A stretch of 64,000 nucleotides of DNA from Deltaproteobacteria bacterium (GTDB lineage Bacteria; Myxococcota_A; Polyangia; Polyangiales; Ga0077539): NCBI GenBank assembly GCA_030694465.1, contig JAUXYJ010000081.1, forward strand, positions 1-64,000, read 5' to 3'. Within the stretch, counting starts at the first letter, position 1. The number at the start of each line of letters is the position of its first letter. A model generated the notes under the pieces. It worked only from the letters and a program-made list of their open reading frames with translations. It searched no databases and was not told the origin of the DNA. Made by a program: the position numbers and the translations under genes. Shown piece by piece: positions 45,851 through 55,935 of the stretch.

Positions 45851-46879
45851 CTAACGGTCTTCGTCGCGCTTGCGAAGCTCACGCAAGACCGCGGTTGCGT
45901 AGGCACCCGAGGTGAGCTCAAACCGCAATCCGACAGTGTTTTCGCCTGCTTCGAAGACCTCGATGGGCGAGGGGCAGAGCCGCACGCTCCGGCGTGTTCC
46001 TTCGGCTAAACCACGCGCGTTTGCAAAGTGAGCGAGGGTGAGCTCGGACGCGGTCAACACGCGCTCTTCGCGCGCACGGGCTTCAGACTCAGGCCAGCGC
46101 ATTTCTGGACCAAACATGGGCCCCGAGGCGCTGCATTCGCGTGCTGGGTACGTGGTGCCCGCTTCGTCCTCGGTGATCGCAAAGACCTTGTCGAGCGGGT
46201 GCCGCACTGCGAGATCTCCGGGCACATACGCGCCTAAAAGCCCATCGTTCAGTCGCTCTGCGACGTAGCGGTTGAAGAGCCAGCTCTGCACGCTCGACGC
46301 GTACATCTTGCGCTCGAAGGCCTGCCTTGGCGCGGGGGTCTCTCCGCGTAGCCACCGCACGCCGCGACCGACGTTGTCTCCGTCGCGTCCGAAGCGTTGT
46401 GCGCCGTAGTAGTTCGGGACGCCCTTGTCGTTAAGCACGGCGACCACCTCACGCGCCGTCGCGAGCGCGTTGGGTTCGCACTGACGCACGAGGATCTCGA
46501 AGCGATTTCCGTGCAAATGGCCTGACTTAAGCTTGTTCTTGTGTCGCGAGACCTCAAGCACGGTGATCCCGTCGATGGCCAGCTTGGCGAGGCGCTCTGG
46601 GTCGGGTCGCAGAAAGCTCGCCCACTGGGTGGTGAGCGCGTGCTTGTCCTTGAGCCCTGCCCAACCGCATTCGCGTGGAGAAACACTGATCGCACGCGCA
46701 ATGCGCTCGACCGCCTCGGGGGTCGTGAGTCCTCGCTTTGCGAAGCGAATGTAAGCGTGGTCGCCCTCGCCGGAGGGCAAGTACGCAGGGATCTCTTCGA
46801 CCCTAAAATCGTCGAGCGAATCACGGATCACGCCGCCGATGGATGGGATCGAATGCGTGAGAAATGGCAGGGATTCCAT
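45851..46879 (-). CDS. truD: tRNA pseudouridine(13) synthase TruD
   Basis: 342 residues. The catalytic Asp78 lies in GLKDKHAL (E. coli TruD uses Asp80 in the same motif), followed by NYYGAQRFGRDGDN near 155 and the TRUD insertion domain. It modifies uridine 13 of tRNA(Glu). ATG 46879 overlaps the fumarase TGA (TGATG); a TTG one codon earlier is possible. Confidence 0.94.
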   Translation of the reverse strand: MESLPFLTHSIPSIGGVIRDSLDDFRVEEIPAYLPSGEGDHAYIRFAKRGLTTPEAVERIARAISVSPRECGWAGLKDKHALTTQWASFLRPDPERLAKLAIDGITVLEVSRHKNKLKSGHLHGNRFEILVRQCEPNALATAREVVAVLNDKGVPNYYGAQRFGRDGDNVGRGVRWLRGETPAPRQAFERKMYASSVQSWLFNRYVAERLNDGLLGAYVPGDLAVRHPLDKVFAITEDEAGTTYPARECSASGPMFGPEMRWPESEARAREERVLTASELTLAHFANARGLAEGTRRSVRLCPSPIEVFEAGENTVGLRFELTSGAYATAVLRELRKRDEDR

Positions 46880-48537
46880 CAAGTGGTCACCGTGAGTTTG
46901 CGGTGCCCCCGCGCGTCAAGATTCTGAAAGAAATCGTTGCCCTTGTCATCGACGACGACGAACGCCGGAAAGTCCACCACATCGATCTTCCACACGGCCT
47001 CCATCCCGAGCTCTGGGTACTCAAGAACGCTCACGCTCTTGATGCAATCTTTGGCGAGCTTGGCCGCGGGACCTCCGATGGATCCTAGGTAAAATCCACC
47101 GTGTTTGTGGCACGCCGCGGTCACAGCCGCCGAGCGGTTGCCCTTGGCAAGCATCACCAAGCTGCCCCCATGTTGCTGAAACAAATCCACGTACGAGTCC
47201 ATGCGCCCCGCCGTCGTGGGCCCGAAGCTCCCGCTCGCGTAGCCCTCAGGGGTCTTGGCCGGACCCGCATAATACACTGCATTTTGCTTGAGATAATCAG
47301 GCATGCCCTCGCCGCGATCGAGCCGCTCTTTGATCTTCGCGTGCGCGATATCGCGCGCCACGACGAGCGAGCCGCTCAGCGAGAGCCTTGTCTTAATCGG
47401 GTGCTTGGACAGCTCTGCGCGGATCTTGTCCATGGGCTGGTTGAGATCAATCTTGACGACCTTGTCCGAGAGATGCGTGTCTTCGATTTCAGGCAAATAC
47501 CGAGCTGGATCTCGCTCAAGCTGCTCAAGAAAGATCCCCTCGGCCGTGATCTTTGCGAGCGCTTGGCGGTCCGCGCTGCATGACACCGCGAGGGCGACAG
47601 GGCACGAGGCCCCGTGACGCGGCAGACGGATCACGCGCACGTCGTGACAGAAGTACTTGCCACCAAACTGCGCGCCGATTCCCACGTTTTGGGTGAGCGT
47701 GAGGATCTCTTGCTCTAGGCCACGGTCGCGAAAGCCGCGGCCGAGCGCGTTGCCGTCGGGAGGCAATCGGTCGAGGTATCGAGCGCTCGCGAGCTTGGCG
47801 ACTTTGAGCGCGTATTCTGCGCTGGTTCCGCCCACGACGAGGGCGAGATGGTAGGGCGGACACGCGGACGTGCCGAGGGATGCGAGCTTGCTCTCGACGA
47901 AGGCCAAGAGGCTCTCGGGGTTGAGAAGCGCTTTGGTCTCTTGAAACAGGTAGCTCTTGTTGGCGCTCCCACCGCCTTTGGCCATAAACAAGAACTTGTA
48001 GGCGTCACCCTCTGTTGCATAGAGCTCGATCTGTGCGGGGAGGTTATTGCCCGTGTTTTTCTCGCGATACATGTCGAGCGGCGCGAGCTGCGAGTACCGA
48101 AGATTGCTGCGCTGATAGGTCTCAAAGATCCCGCGGGCGATGGCCTCTTCGTCGTTGAAGCCCGTAAACACGCGCTGGCCTTTCTTGCCCATCACGATCG
48201 CGGTGCCAGTGTCTTGGCAGCCGGGGAGAATCCCTGCAGCCGCGATGTTGGCGTTCTTGAGGAGCTCAAGGGCGACGAAGTGGTCATTGTCCGACGCGTC
48301 AGAGTCCTGCAAAATGGCTTGCAATTGTGCGAGGTGCCCAGGGCGCAAGAGGTGCGCAATGTCACGCATGGCCTCGCGCGTGAGCATCGCGAGACCTTCG
48401 GGCTCGACCTTGAGAAACCGATGCCCCGCGGCCTCAAACGTCGAGACGTGGTCGGTGCTGAGGCAGCGATACGGTGTGTCGTCCTGCCCTTCGAGTGGCA
48501 ACAGCTCTTGAAACACGAATGAGGGTCCGTCGGTCAT
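46879..48537 (-). CDS. fumA: Class I (iron-sulfur) fumarate hydratase
   Basis: 552 residues, the fused alpha-beta form of class I fumarase. Three Cys likely ligating the 4Fe-4S cluster are in LPGCQDTGTA (about 106), GTSACPPYH (about 225) and GASCPVALA (about 319). The C-terminal half has TRLSLSGSLVVARDIAH and the GSFGPTTAGRMDSY signature. It interconverts fumarate and malate; oxygen-sensitive enzymes of this class are common in such bacteria. It overlaps truD by TGATG and follows the ftsB-like gene. Confidence 0.94.
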   Translation of the reverse strand: MTDGPSFVFQELLPLEGQDDTPYRCLSTDHVSTFEAAGHRFLKVEPEGLAMLTREAMRDIAHLLRPGHLAQLQAILQDSDASDNDHFVALELLKNANIAAAGILPGCQDTGTAIVMGKKGQRVFTGFNDEEAIARGIFETYQRSNLRYSQLAPLDMYREKNTGNNLPAQIELYATEGDAYKFLFMAKGGGSANKSYLFQETKALLNPESLLAFVESKLASLGTSACPPYHLALVVGGTSAEYALKVAKLASARYLDRLPPDGNALGRGFRDRGLEQEILTLTQNVGIGAQFGGKYFCHDVRVIRLPRHGASCPVALAVSCSADRQALAKITAEGIFLEQLERDPARYLPEIEDTHLSDKVVKIDLNQPMDKIRAELSKHPIKTRLSLSGSLVVARDIAHAKIKERLDRGEGMPDYLKQNAVYYAGPAKTPEGYASGSFGPTTAGRMDSYVDLFQQHGGSLVMLAKGNRSAAVTAACHKHGGFYLGSIGGPAAKLAKDCIKSVSVLEYPELGMEAVWKIDVVDFPAFVVVDDKGNDFFQNLDARGHRKLTVTT

Positions 48538-48624
48538 AGTGGTTGCCCGAGACCATCGCGCACCGAGCGCCCCAAGGTAAAGCGCGGATGCACACCGAGC
48601 GCGGTCTGGATGGCGAATCGCCTG

Positions 48625-48936
48625 CTAGTTTCCAGCGCGCGAATTGGACGGGACTTCAACCACGATCTCGTCAGGGCGAACAAAACCGAGCTCTTCTCGC
48701 ACGGCGCGCTCACGGGCACGGACGTCTTGACCGAAGGCCTGAAGCTGCGCTTCGAGATGCGCGACCTCGTGCGCGAGCCTGCGATTCTCTTCGCGATGGG
48801 CGTCAAGCTGCGCAAGCAACCGTCGGTGCCGAGGTAGCCCCTCTTGCCCAAGCACCATCACCGGAACGCCCACCACGGCTACCACCAAAATCGCTGCCGG
48901 AATGACCAGCGCGATGCGCTCGCGCACTGACTTCAC
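48625..48936 (-). CDS. FtsB/DivIC-like septum formation protein
   Basis: 103 residues from GTG 48936 (VKSVRERIALV). One transmembrane helix (about 7-28) then a coiled coil (HREENRRLAHEVAHLEAQLQ) and a short C-terminal part (ELGFVRPDEIVVEV) with the FtsB/DivIC pattern. This bitopic protein links early and late divisome parts. The frame is open upstream to 49026, but the extension lacks a normal N-terminus. Fumarase follows after 87 bp. Confidence 0.85.
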   Translation of the reverse strand: MKSVRERIALVIPAAILVVAVVGVPVMVLGQEGLPRHRRLLAQLDAHREENRRLAHEVAHLEAQLQAFGQDVRARERAVREELGFVRPDEIVVEVPSNSRAGN

Positions 48937-49059
48937 GCTCGATTGCCTCGTAGCGCCAATGGGTCGCACGATGCGGTGGGCGGGGGCTAATTTTCTGCAG
49001 TCTCTTGCTGCCTTGCTGCCTTGCATCGCGCACAGGGTGCTAGGGTTTGCGCTTATCTC

Positions 49060-49944
49060 ATGGCCATCGACAGCGCATTGACCCCACCGAGTGACAAACC
49101 TGCAGGTGCTTCGTGGACCCTCCCGTTGCGGAGCGATCCGCCATGGCTCGGACGCGCGCTTCTGGGCTTCAGCGCGGCCTCGATTTTGTTGTTTGCCGTG
49201 CTTTTTCGCTGGCTAGAGCCCACCGTCTCTTGTGGCCTCTCGCTCATGCCTGCGCTCACGCTCGCGACCTTCGGAGCGGCTGCCATCGCGTGGTGGGGCC
49301 GACGACGAGGAGCCACGTTGCACCTCGTGGGCGAGCGCGGCGTTGTGCGCATGCGACAGGGCGAAGAGCTCTTCGCGTGGCTTGACGCACGGGGATCGAA
49401 GACGTTCGGCGCGATGGTGCTCGAGGACGCGTCGTTGGGTCGCCGATTCTTTGTGTTTTCTCAGGGTCCAGAGCCGGTTGTGTTAATCGCGGGTGCGGCG
49501 CTCTCGATGCCAGAAGCCTGGCGCTCACGGACAATCTCGGTCAACGCGAGCCTGCTTCCGGTCTCGTCCGAGAGTGCAGGCGTGATTGAGCTTGCCCATG
49601 GCGCGACGCCCCAAGCGCTGCTCGATACGCTCGTCGGCTCGATGGAGGAGACCCCGTGGGTCCATCAGACCTTGCCCAGCGGCGAGACGTTGACCCTCAC
49701 GTCCGAGGCCCTCACAATCGGAGTACGGAGCTTTGACGTGAAAAAAACCACGTCCAAAGTGATCAGTATGCAGACGCCGGCGGGCGAAGTGCTTGGGCTG
49801 TCGCTGACGTGTGACGTCGACTCGGCGTTGCTCGCCTGCGTCGATCCCACTGCCAATGGAGGCACCGCGGAGGTCGATGCGCCCGACGCGTACCTGCACC
49901 CGGCGCTCTTCTCGGCGCTGCGAACGCACTTCAAGAGCACGTAG
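49060..49944 (+). CDS. Hypothetical two-helix membrane protein
   Basis: 294 residues, no family recognised. Two transmembrane helices at about 31-50 and 58-78 (ALLGFSAASILLFAVLF and LMPALTLATFGAAAIAWW), then a soluble part of about 210 residues rich in beta strands (LHLVGERGVVRMRQGEELFAW, LTLTSEALTIGVRSF). It is divergent from the ftsB-like gene and has no operon partner. Confidence 0.75.
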   Translation: MAIDSALTPPSDKPAGASWTLPLRSDPPWLGRALLGFSAASILLFAVLFRWLEPTVSCGLSLMPALTLATFGAAAIAWWGRRRGATLHLVGERGVVRMRQGEELFAWLDARGSKTFGAMVLEDASLGRRFFVFSQGPEPVVLIAGAALSMPEAWRSRTISVNASLLPVSSESAGVIELAHGATPQALLDTLVGSMEETPWVHQTLPSGETLTLTSEALTIGVRSFDVKKTTSKVISMQTPAGEVLGLSLTCDVDSALLACVDPTANGGTAEVDAPDAYLHPALFSALRTHFKST

Positions 49945-50172
49945 TCGTCGTGGGGCTGTCGGGGAGCGGGGGGACACTCGCGCGCTGCAAACAGACCGCT
50001 GGCGAGTCGCTTTGATCTGTGTTGACTGTGCCAAGTCCAAGGGATTTGCTACACCCCCGCGCTTGACCGCGCTACCACCGGTCCAAGGGCCCACGAGGGA
50101 TCCTTGGGCGTTGGGGTCTGCGAGGGTGCGCGATTGCGCGCTCTGTTGGTTGGCAGCAAATCGGAGTGAGAA

Positions 50173-52977
50173 ATGGCAGAAAGCGATCGTATCTGGCACG
50201 CGATGACTGTGAGTGAAGTGCTCACGGCATGGGAATCAGATGCCGACCGTGGGCTGAGTCCGGAGACCGCCACGGAGCGACGACAGCGATTGGGGCTCAA
50301 CAAGCTCCCGGAGGCTCCGAGGCCTAGCGCGCTCAAACAACTGCTGGCGCAGTTTGTTAATCCCCTCGTTGGGACACTTTTGGCCGCTGCCGCGATCGGT
50401 GTGGGCGTAGCGCTCTACGAAAATCCCCCGGGTCAGCGCGGAATCGCAAAGTTTAGCGACGTCATCGCGATCCTGATTATCGTGATCGTCAACGCGATCA
50501 TTGGGTTTGTTCAAGAGCGCAAGGCCGAGCGCGCCCTGGACGCGTTGCAGTCCATGACGGCGCCGCGCTGTCGTGTGATCCGCAGCGGCGTGACGATGAC
50601 CATTGAGAGCGAGCAGCTCGTCCCAGGTGACATCGTAGAGCTCTCGGAGGGTGATCAAATCCCTGCGGATTTGCGGCTTGTTGTCTCGTCGTCCCTCGAG
50701 ACCGTGGAGGGCGCGCTCACGGGAGAAAGCGCCAACGTCGCCAAGGACGCGCGCAAGGTCCTGTCAGAAAAGCTCTCAGACGCGGACCTGGTAAACATGG
50801 TGTTTTTGGGCACCAACGTCGCGCGAGGATCGGGGCGTGGGGTCGTTGTCGCGACGGGCGCAGCCACAAGGCTCGGCCGCATCGGGACGCTCCTGCAAAA
50901 CACCGAGAAGCCCAAGAGCCCGCTTGAAGAACGGCTCGAAGATTTCGGCAATAAGATCCTGTACCTCTGTCTCGCGATCTCTGCGGCGCTCTTTGTCACT
51001 GGGCTTGTCCAGGGCGGGCGTTGGCATCTGTTGTTGCTGACCGCGGTGTCCGTCGCAGTGGCTGCGATTCCGGAGGGATTGCCGGCGATCACGACGATCA
51101 CGTTGGCGCTCGGGATGCAGCGAATGGCCAAGCGAAATGCGCTTGTTCGTAAGCTCTCAGCCGTCGAGACCCTGGGCTGCGTGCACATCATTTGCTCGGA
51201 CAAGACCGGCACGCTCACGATGAACCAGATGACCGTGCGCGCGCTCTACGCGGCCGGTGTCACGTACGAGGTGTTGGGCGAGGGCTACGACGGCTTTGCC
51301 AAGCTCATGTTGGATGGCGAAGAAGTGCGCGACATGCCCGACGCGGTCCGTCGCACGATCGAAGTGGGCGCGATCGCAAACACGGCCGTTCTCGAGATCG
51401 CCGACGGTGGGCTACGCGTCGCGGGAGATCCCACCGAGGCTGCGCTGTTGGCCCTGGGCACCAAGCTCGGCGCGCCGCGCGAATCGATGATTGAAGCGGC
51501 CAAGACTGCGCTGCACGTTCCGTTTACGTCTGAGCGGGCACGGATGACATTGGTGCTGCAAAAAGGCGGTCGATTCATCGCGCACACCAAGGGCGCCGTC
51601 GAGCGTGTGCTGCCCTTGTGCACGCACCTGCGCGGCGCGGACGGGCAGCTCGTTGCGATGACTGACACATCGCGCAAAGAAATTGAGACGCAGGCTGCTC
51701 AGCTCGCAGAGCGAGCGCTCCGTGTGCTCGCTTTGGCCGAGCGCAATGGCGATGAAGCGCTCATTGGTGATGATGAATTGCCTGAGATTGAGCGCGCTGA
51801 GCGATGCGAGCGTGAGCTGGTCTTTGTGGGGCTTGTGGGGATGAAAGATCCCGCGCGCCCCGAAGCGCGTGAGGCCATTCGGCTCTGTCGCGAGGCGGGG
51901 ATCCGCGCGGTGATGATCACTGGGGACCACCGTGAGACCGCTGTCGCGATCGCGAAAGAGCTCGACCTCTGGGGGGACGGCGATCTCGCGATGACCGGGC
52001 TTGAACTCGATGAAACGTCTGAGCAAAAGCTGCAAGAAATCGCGCCCAGGGTCCGCGTCTTCGCGCGCGTTTCGCCTGAGCACAAGCTGCGCATTGTGCG
52101 GGCTTTTAAGAACCCACCCAACAACGAGGTGGTGGCGATGACCGGCGACGGCGTCAACGATGCGCCCGCGATCCGAGAGAGTTCGATCGGCATTTCGATG
52201 GGACGCAACGGAACCGACGTGGCGCGACAGGCCTCGGATTTGGTCCTCGCAGATGACAACTTTGCGACCATCGTCGAAGCGGTTCGCGAAGGCCGCGCGA
52301 TTTTTAGCAACATCAAGAAGTCGATCTTCTTCTTGCTGAGCTCCAATGCGGGGCTGTGCATCGCCGTATTTGTCACGAGCTTCTTCAAAGACATGCCGCC
52401 CTTGAGCCCCCTGCAAATTCTCTGGATCAATCTCGTCACCAACGGGCTCCCAGCGCTGGCCCTTGGTGTTGATCCACCCGAGAAAGGGCAGATGCAAAAG
52501 AAGCCGAGGCCATCGTCCGAGGCATTTCTCACCGCCAAAGATTGGTGGGCGATCCTGGGCATTGGGACGCTCATGGCCTCGAGCGCGATGGTCGTGTACG
52601 TCTTGCCTTGGTGGGACCACGTGTCGGCGGCTGAGGCCGCGCACTCCAAGCTCACGTTGGTCTTTACGATCTTGGCGCTGGGCCCGTTGGTGCATGCGTT
52701 TAGCTGCCGCTCAGAGTCCGACTCGATCTTTACGTTGGGCTGGACGAGCAACCGCTTGTTGATTGGTGCCGTGATCGTGAGCGCGTCGATTCACATGCTC
52801 GCGATCGGGATCCCGTCTTTGCAGCCGGTGTTTAGGGCGAACCACGTGTGGACGATGCCGGAGGTCTTGCTCATCGCGGGCATGTCGATCCTCCCGTTGC
52901 CTGCGGTAGAAATTGGCAAAGTGTTTGTCCGCGCGTTCATGAAGTCTCGTGCGAAACAAGCCGCCAAGTCGCACTGA
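50173..52977 (+). CDS. P-type cation-transporting ATPase (P2A, Ca2+-like)
   Basis: 934 residues. N-terminal cation-ATPase domain, actuator motif EGALTGES near 180, PEGLP in helix M4, phosphorylated Asp343 in CSDKTGTLT, and the hinge TGDGVNDAPA near 660. About ten membrane helices. The overall pattern (M4 PEGLP, SxPxxxxLW and NLVTNGLPALALG in the C-terminal helices) fits the P2A calcium/manganese group. It exports or imports the cation by ATP hydrolysis at the inner membrane; the ion is not certain. GGAG lies 7 bp before the ATG. It is monocistronic. Confidence 0.92.
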   Translation: MAESDRIWHAMTVSEVLTAWESDADRGLSPETATERRQRLGLNKLPEAPRPSALKQLLAQFVNPLVGTLLAAAAIGVGVALYENPPGQRGIAKFSDVIAILIIVIVNAIIGFVQERKAERALDALQSMTAPRCRVIRSGVTMTIESEQLVPGDIVELSEGDQIPADLRLVVSSSLETVEGALTGESANVAKDARKVLSEKLSDADLVNMVFLGTNVARGSGRGVVVATGAATRLGRIGTLLQNTEKPKSPLEERLEDFGNKILYLCLAISAALFVTGLVQGGRWHLLLLTAVSVAVAAIPEGLPAITTITLALGMQRMAKRNALVRKLSAVETLGCVHIICSDKTGTLTMNQMTVRALYAAGVTYEVLGEGYDGFAKLMLDGEEVRDMPDAVRRTIEVGAIANTAVLEIADGGLRVAGDPTEAALLALGTKLGAPRESMIEAAKTALHVPFTSERARMTLVLQKGGRFIAHTKGAVERVLPLCTHLRGADGQLVAMTDTSRKEIETQAAQLAERALRVLALAERNGDEALIGDDELPEIERAERCERELVFVGLVGMKDPARPEAREAIRLCREAGIRAVMITGDHRETAVAIAKELDLWGDGDLAMTGLELDETSEQKLQEIAPRVRVFARVSPEHKLRIVRAFKNPPNNEVVAMTGDGVNDAPAIRESSIGISMGRNGTDVARQASDLVLADDNFATIVEAVREGRAIFSNIKKSIFFLLSSNAGLCIAVFVTSFFKDMPPLSPLQILWINLVTNGLPALALGVDPPEKGQMQKKPRPSSEAFLTAKDWWAILGIGTLMASSAMVVYVLPWWDHVSAAEAAHSKLTLVFTILALGPLVHAFSCRSESDSIFTLGWTSNRLLIGAVIVSASIHMLAIGIPSLQPVFRANHVWTMPEVLLIAGMSILPLPAVEIGKVFVRAFMKSRAKQAAKSH

Positions 52978-53114
52978 TGCGTACCCAGCTACACAGCAAG
53001 ACCCAGAAAATAATTCGGTAGATCACTCGAAATTCACTGGGATTCCGTGAGACTCTCCGCGACGTTGCGTTCTTAGAACGTCGCTGTTTGTCCCCTCACG
53101 GAGTAAGAATTGTC

Positions 53115-54419
53115 ATGAGCCTGACCTGGATGCGTCGTCAGACGCGTGTGATCGCCCTCGGAACCTTGATGACTCTCACCGCGTCGAGCTGCGCGCCCAC
53201 AGGAGCAGACGAGGGAGACAACGCGCCGCAGTCTGGCGAGAATCCAGAAGAGCCCGTCGACTCGACCGTCGACGCGGTCACGGACCTCACACACACATCG
53301 GTCAAGCGTCAGTCCATTGGCAACTGTTGGATCTACGCGACGACGGGTTGGATCGAATCGATGCGCGCGAAGTACACGCGCACGACCGCGAATCCCGCGG
53401 GAGAGCAGCTCAACATCTCTGAGAGCTGGGTCACTTACTGGCACTGGTACTCGCAGCTCACGGCTGGGGCGACGGGCAACGAGATCGAGACCGGCGGTTT
53501 TTGGGGCGAGGCAGGCAATCTGATCATCGATCGTGGGTATGTCTCTGAGGGAGATTTTATCCCCGAAGAGGCCAACAGCGAGCAATCGGCGCGGCAGAGC
53601 AGCGCGCTCAACGCGATCAATGCGTCGATGCTCAACGGAGCACTCGCGACGGCGGCTGCGCGACGTGACGGACGGATTGTTCGCGCCGAGCTCAACCGCG
53701 CGTTTGGTCTTCGGACCGAAATCCTCGCAGAGATGGATTCACTCTTTGGCGCGGATGGTGTGCGAACACTCGCGAACACGCGCGCGACCCGACGGTTTGT
53801 CAAGCGACCCACCGAGCTCTATGTCGGCAGCGCGCGCACAAGCACGGGCAGCAGTCGCCGGCTCACGCTCTCGGATGTCTTTGGTCGCAGCAACACTTCC
53901 TGGAACCCCGACCTGCGCTCGGGCACCTACGCGTGGCGCTCGGCGAGCTATCCCTCGGACATGGCGGGACGTACGCGCTTTTGGCAGCGCGTGATGCGCG
54001 CGATGAACGACGGTCACCCCGTGATTGTCTCGTGGCTTGTGGACTTTAACGCGCTGGATTCGATGGGGAATTTCTCGCTGACCCAGCTGCGAAGCGCGGG
54101 CACACCCGGCCGTCAGGGCGGTCACTTGACTGTGGCCGAGGACTACACCGTGAACAACGTTCCGGGCTTTGGGTCGCTGGGCATCGGGATGCTCAGCGCA
54201 GAGCAGCGTGCGGCCGCTTTGATGGGCACGATTAACTTCTTGCGGATCAAGAACTCGTGGGGCACCGACCGCCCTGATCGCGCCTCGCACAATGGCTATT
54301 ACGACCTCTACGCGGACTACATGAACGGCCCCATCGACTGGAAGACCAGCGAGGCTCCGATGTCACCCACGCGTCGCCAGACGCCCCTGGACGAAGCGAT
54401 CTTGCCACCAGGCTACTGA
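53115..54419 (+). CDS. Papain-like (C1, PepC/bleomycin hydrolase-like) lipoprotein peptidase
   Basis: 434 residues; ATG 53115 with GGAGTAAG upstream. Lipobox TASSC near 26. A papain-fold catalytic set is visible: Cys71 in RQSIGNCWIYAT, His in QGGHLTVAEDY near 345, Asn in FLRIKNSWGTD near 385. The RQSIGNCW block resembles the C1B group (PepC, bleomycin hydrolase), but those are cytoplasmic and this is exported. There is no propeptide domain of usual size. Likely an envelope or secreted cysteine peptidase; substrate unknown. It converges on the monooxygenase gene. Confidence 0.85.
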   Translation: MSLTWMRRQTRVIALGTLMTLTASSCAPTGADEGDNAPQSGENPEEPVDSTVDAVTDLTHTSVKRQSIGNCWIYATTGWIESMRAKYTRTTANPAGEQLNISESWVTYWHWYSQLTAGATGNEIETGGFWGEAGNLIIDRGYVSEGDFIPEEANSEQSARQSSALNAINASMLNGALATAAARRDGRIVRAELNRAFGLRTEILAEMDSLFGADGVRTLANTRATRRFVKRPTELYVGSARTSTGSSRRLTLSDVFGRSNTSWNPDLRSGTYAWRSASYPSDMAGRTRFWQRVMRAMNDGHPVIVSWLVDFNALDSMGNFSLTQLRSAGTPGRQGGHLTVAEDYTVNNVPGFGSLGIGMLSAEQRAAALMGTINFLRIKNSWGTDRPDRASHNGYYDLYADYMNGPIDWKTSEAPMSPTRRQTPLDEAILPPGY

Positions 54420-54446
54420 TCGCGTCGTGGGGAGTGAGCCAAGACC

Positions 54447-55916
54447 CTAGGGGAGGTCGTTGACCACGCAATCGGCGAGCGAAAACTTCTTGGTTTGCTG
54501 GCCAAACGCGTGACAGGTGCCCGGCCACAAGGTGCTGTTGCGGCCCTCTTCGTCAAGGTACCAGCTCTTACATCCGGTGTGCCAGACGGTGTCTCGCAGC
54601 TGCGCTTGGATGCGTTGGTTGAAGTCTCGCTGGACGTCGTCGCGCACTTGCACGCTGCGTCGTGGGCCCGCCTGCGCGTGTGCAATGCACTTCATGATGA
54701 CCTCGGTCTGCGCCTCCATCATGTAGAGAATCGAGTTGTGTCCGAGGCCCGTGTTGGGTCCCACGAGAAAATACAAATTGGGGTATCCCGAGACGAGACA
54801 GCCGAGGTGAGCTGTTGCGCCGTCGCGTGCCCATTGCTCGCCCAGGTCTCGGCCGTCTAGCCCACGTACGTGCATCGCGCCGAGGTAGTCGTGTACGTCG
54901 AACCCTGTGGCAAAAACCAGGGTATCCAGCGTTTGCCTCTGACCATCGTTTGTGACAATCCCGTCCGGAGTGATCTCGCGAATGCCCGCTGTGTGCACGC
55001 TCACGTTGGGCTGTTGGAGCGCGGGATAGTAGGTGTTGGAGAGCAAGATGCGTTTGCATCCTAAGCGGATGCTTGGCGTGAGCTTTTGACGCAGTGTCGG
55101 GTCTGCGACAGTGCGTTGCAGGTGGTCTCGACCCAAGCGCTCGAGCTGCGATCGCAAGCGATCATTGCGCACAAACAAGAGCGAGCGTGCCTCTTGTGTC
55201 CAGAACAGAGATTGCCGAAATGCCTGCATTAGTGCAGGGAATTTCGCAAATAGGCTCTTCTGCCTTTGTGAGTATTCGCGCTCAAATCGTGGCATCACCC
55301 ACGGTGGCGTCCGCTGGTAGACAGCCATGCTCCGTACGCTCTTTGCGAGCTCGGGAATGATCTGGATCGCGCTCGCGCCAGTGCCAATGACCGCGACGTC
55401 TCGGTCACGTGGGTCAAACCCCTCAGGCCAATTGGCCGAGTGAAACACCTCGCCTTTGAAGGTCTCGAGCCCAGGGATCTTGGGCAGCGAGAAGCGATGC
55501 AATGGGCCCACCGCGCTGACCACATTGCGCGCGACGAAGACCTCTCCCGCGCGTGTGGTCACGGTCCACTGTGCGACTGTCGCGTCGTACTGTGCGTCGG
55601 TCGCTTCGGTGTTGAGACGGAGGTGCTCTCGCAGTCCCTCTGCGTCAGCGAGTCGCTCAAGGTAGGCGCGGATTTCGTGCTGTGGAGCGTAGGTCGCCGA
55701 CCAATCTGGGTTGAGCGCAAACGAGAGAGAATACAGGTGCGAGGGGATGTCGCACGCGCAGCCTGGGTAGGTGTTGTCGCGCCAGGTTCCGCCCAGCGAG
55801 GGGGCCTTCTCGAGGATGACAAAATCGTGGATGCCCGCGGACTTCAGCGCGCGCGCGATGCAAAGTCCCGCGAAGCCCGAGCCGATGATTACAGCGCTGC
55901 GTGGTGAGTCAGTCAT
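54447..55916 (-). CDS. Flavin monooxygenase (Baeyer-Villiger type)
   Basis: 489 residues. FAD-binding GSGFAGLCIARAL near 10, the Baeyer-Villiger fingerprint FxGxxxHxxxW as FKGEVFHSANWP near 150, NADPH-binding GTGASAIQIIPELAK near 175, and TLVFATGF near 340. It oxidises ketones to esters or similar with NADPH and O2 in the cytoplasm. ATG 55916 was chosen; the frame is open to 56009. It is the last gene of the ABC transporter run, 19 bp after the permease, so the transporter may import its substrate or a related compound. Confidence 0.92.
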   Translation of the reverse strand: MTDSPRSAVIIGSGFAGLCIARALKSAGIHDFVILEKAPSLGGTWRDNTYPGCACDIPSHLYSLSFALNPDWSATYAPQHEIRAYLERLADAEGLREHLRLNTEATDAQYDATVAQWTVTTRAGEVFVARNVVSAVGPLHRFSLPKIPGLETFKGEVFHSANWPEGFDPRDRDVAVIGTGASAIQIIPELAKSVRSMAVYQRTPPWVMPRFEREYSQRQKSLFAKFPALMQAFRQSLFWTQEARSLLFVRNDRLRSQLERLGRDHLQRTVADPTLRQKLTPSIRLGCKRILLSNTYYPALQQPNVSVHTAGIREITPDGIVTNDGQRQTLDTLVFATGFDVHDYLGAMHVRGLDGRDLGEQWARDGATAHLGCLVSGYPNLYFLVGPNTGLGHNSILYMMEAQTEVIMKCIAHAQAGPRRSVQVRDDVQRDFNQRIQAQLRDTVWHTGCKSWYLDEEGRNSTLWPGTCHAFGQQTKKFSLADCVVNDLP

Positions 55917-55935
55917 GAGGAGTGTCTCGCTGTTC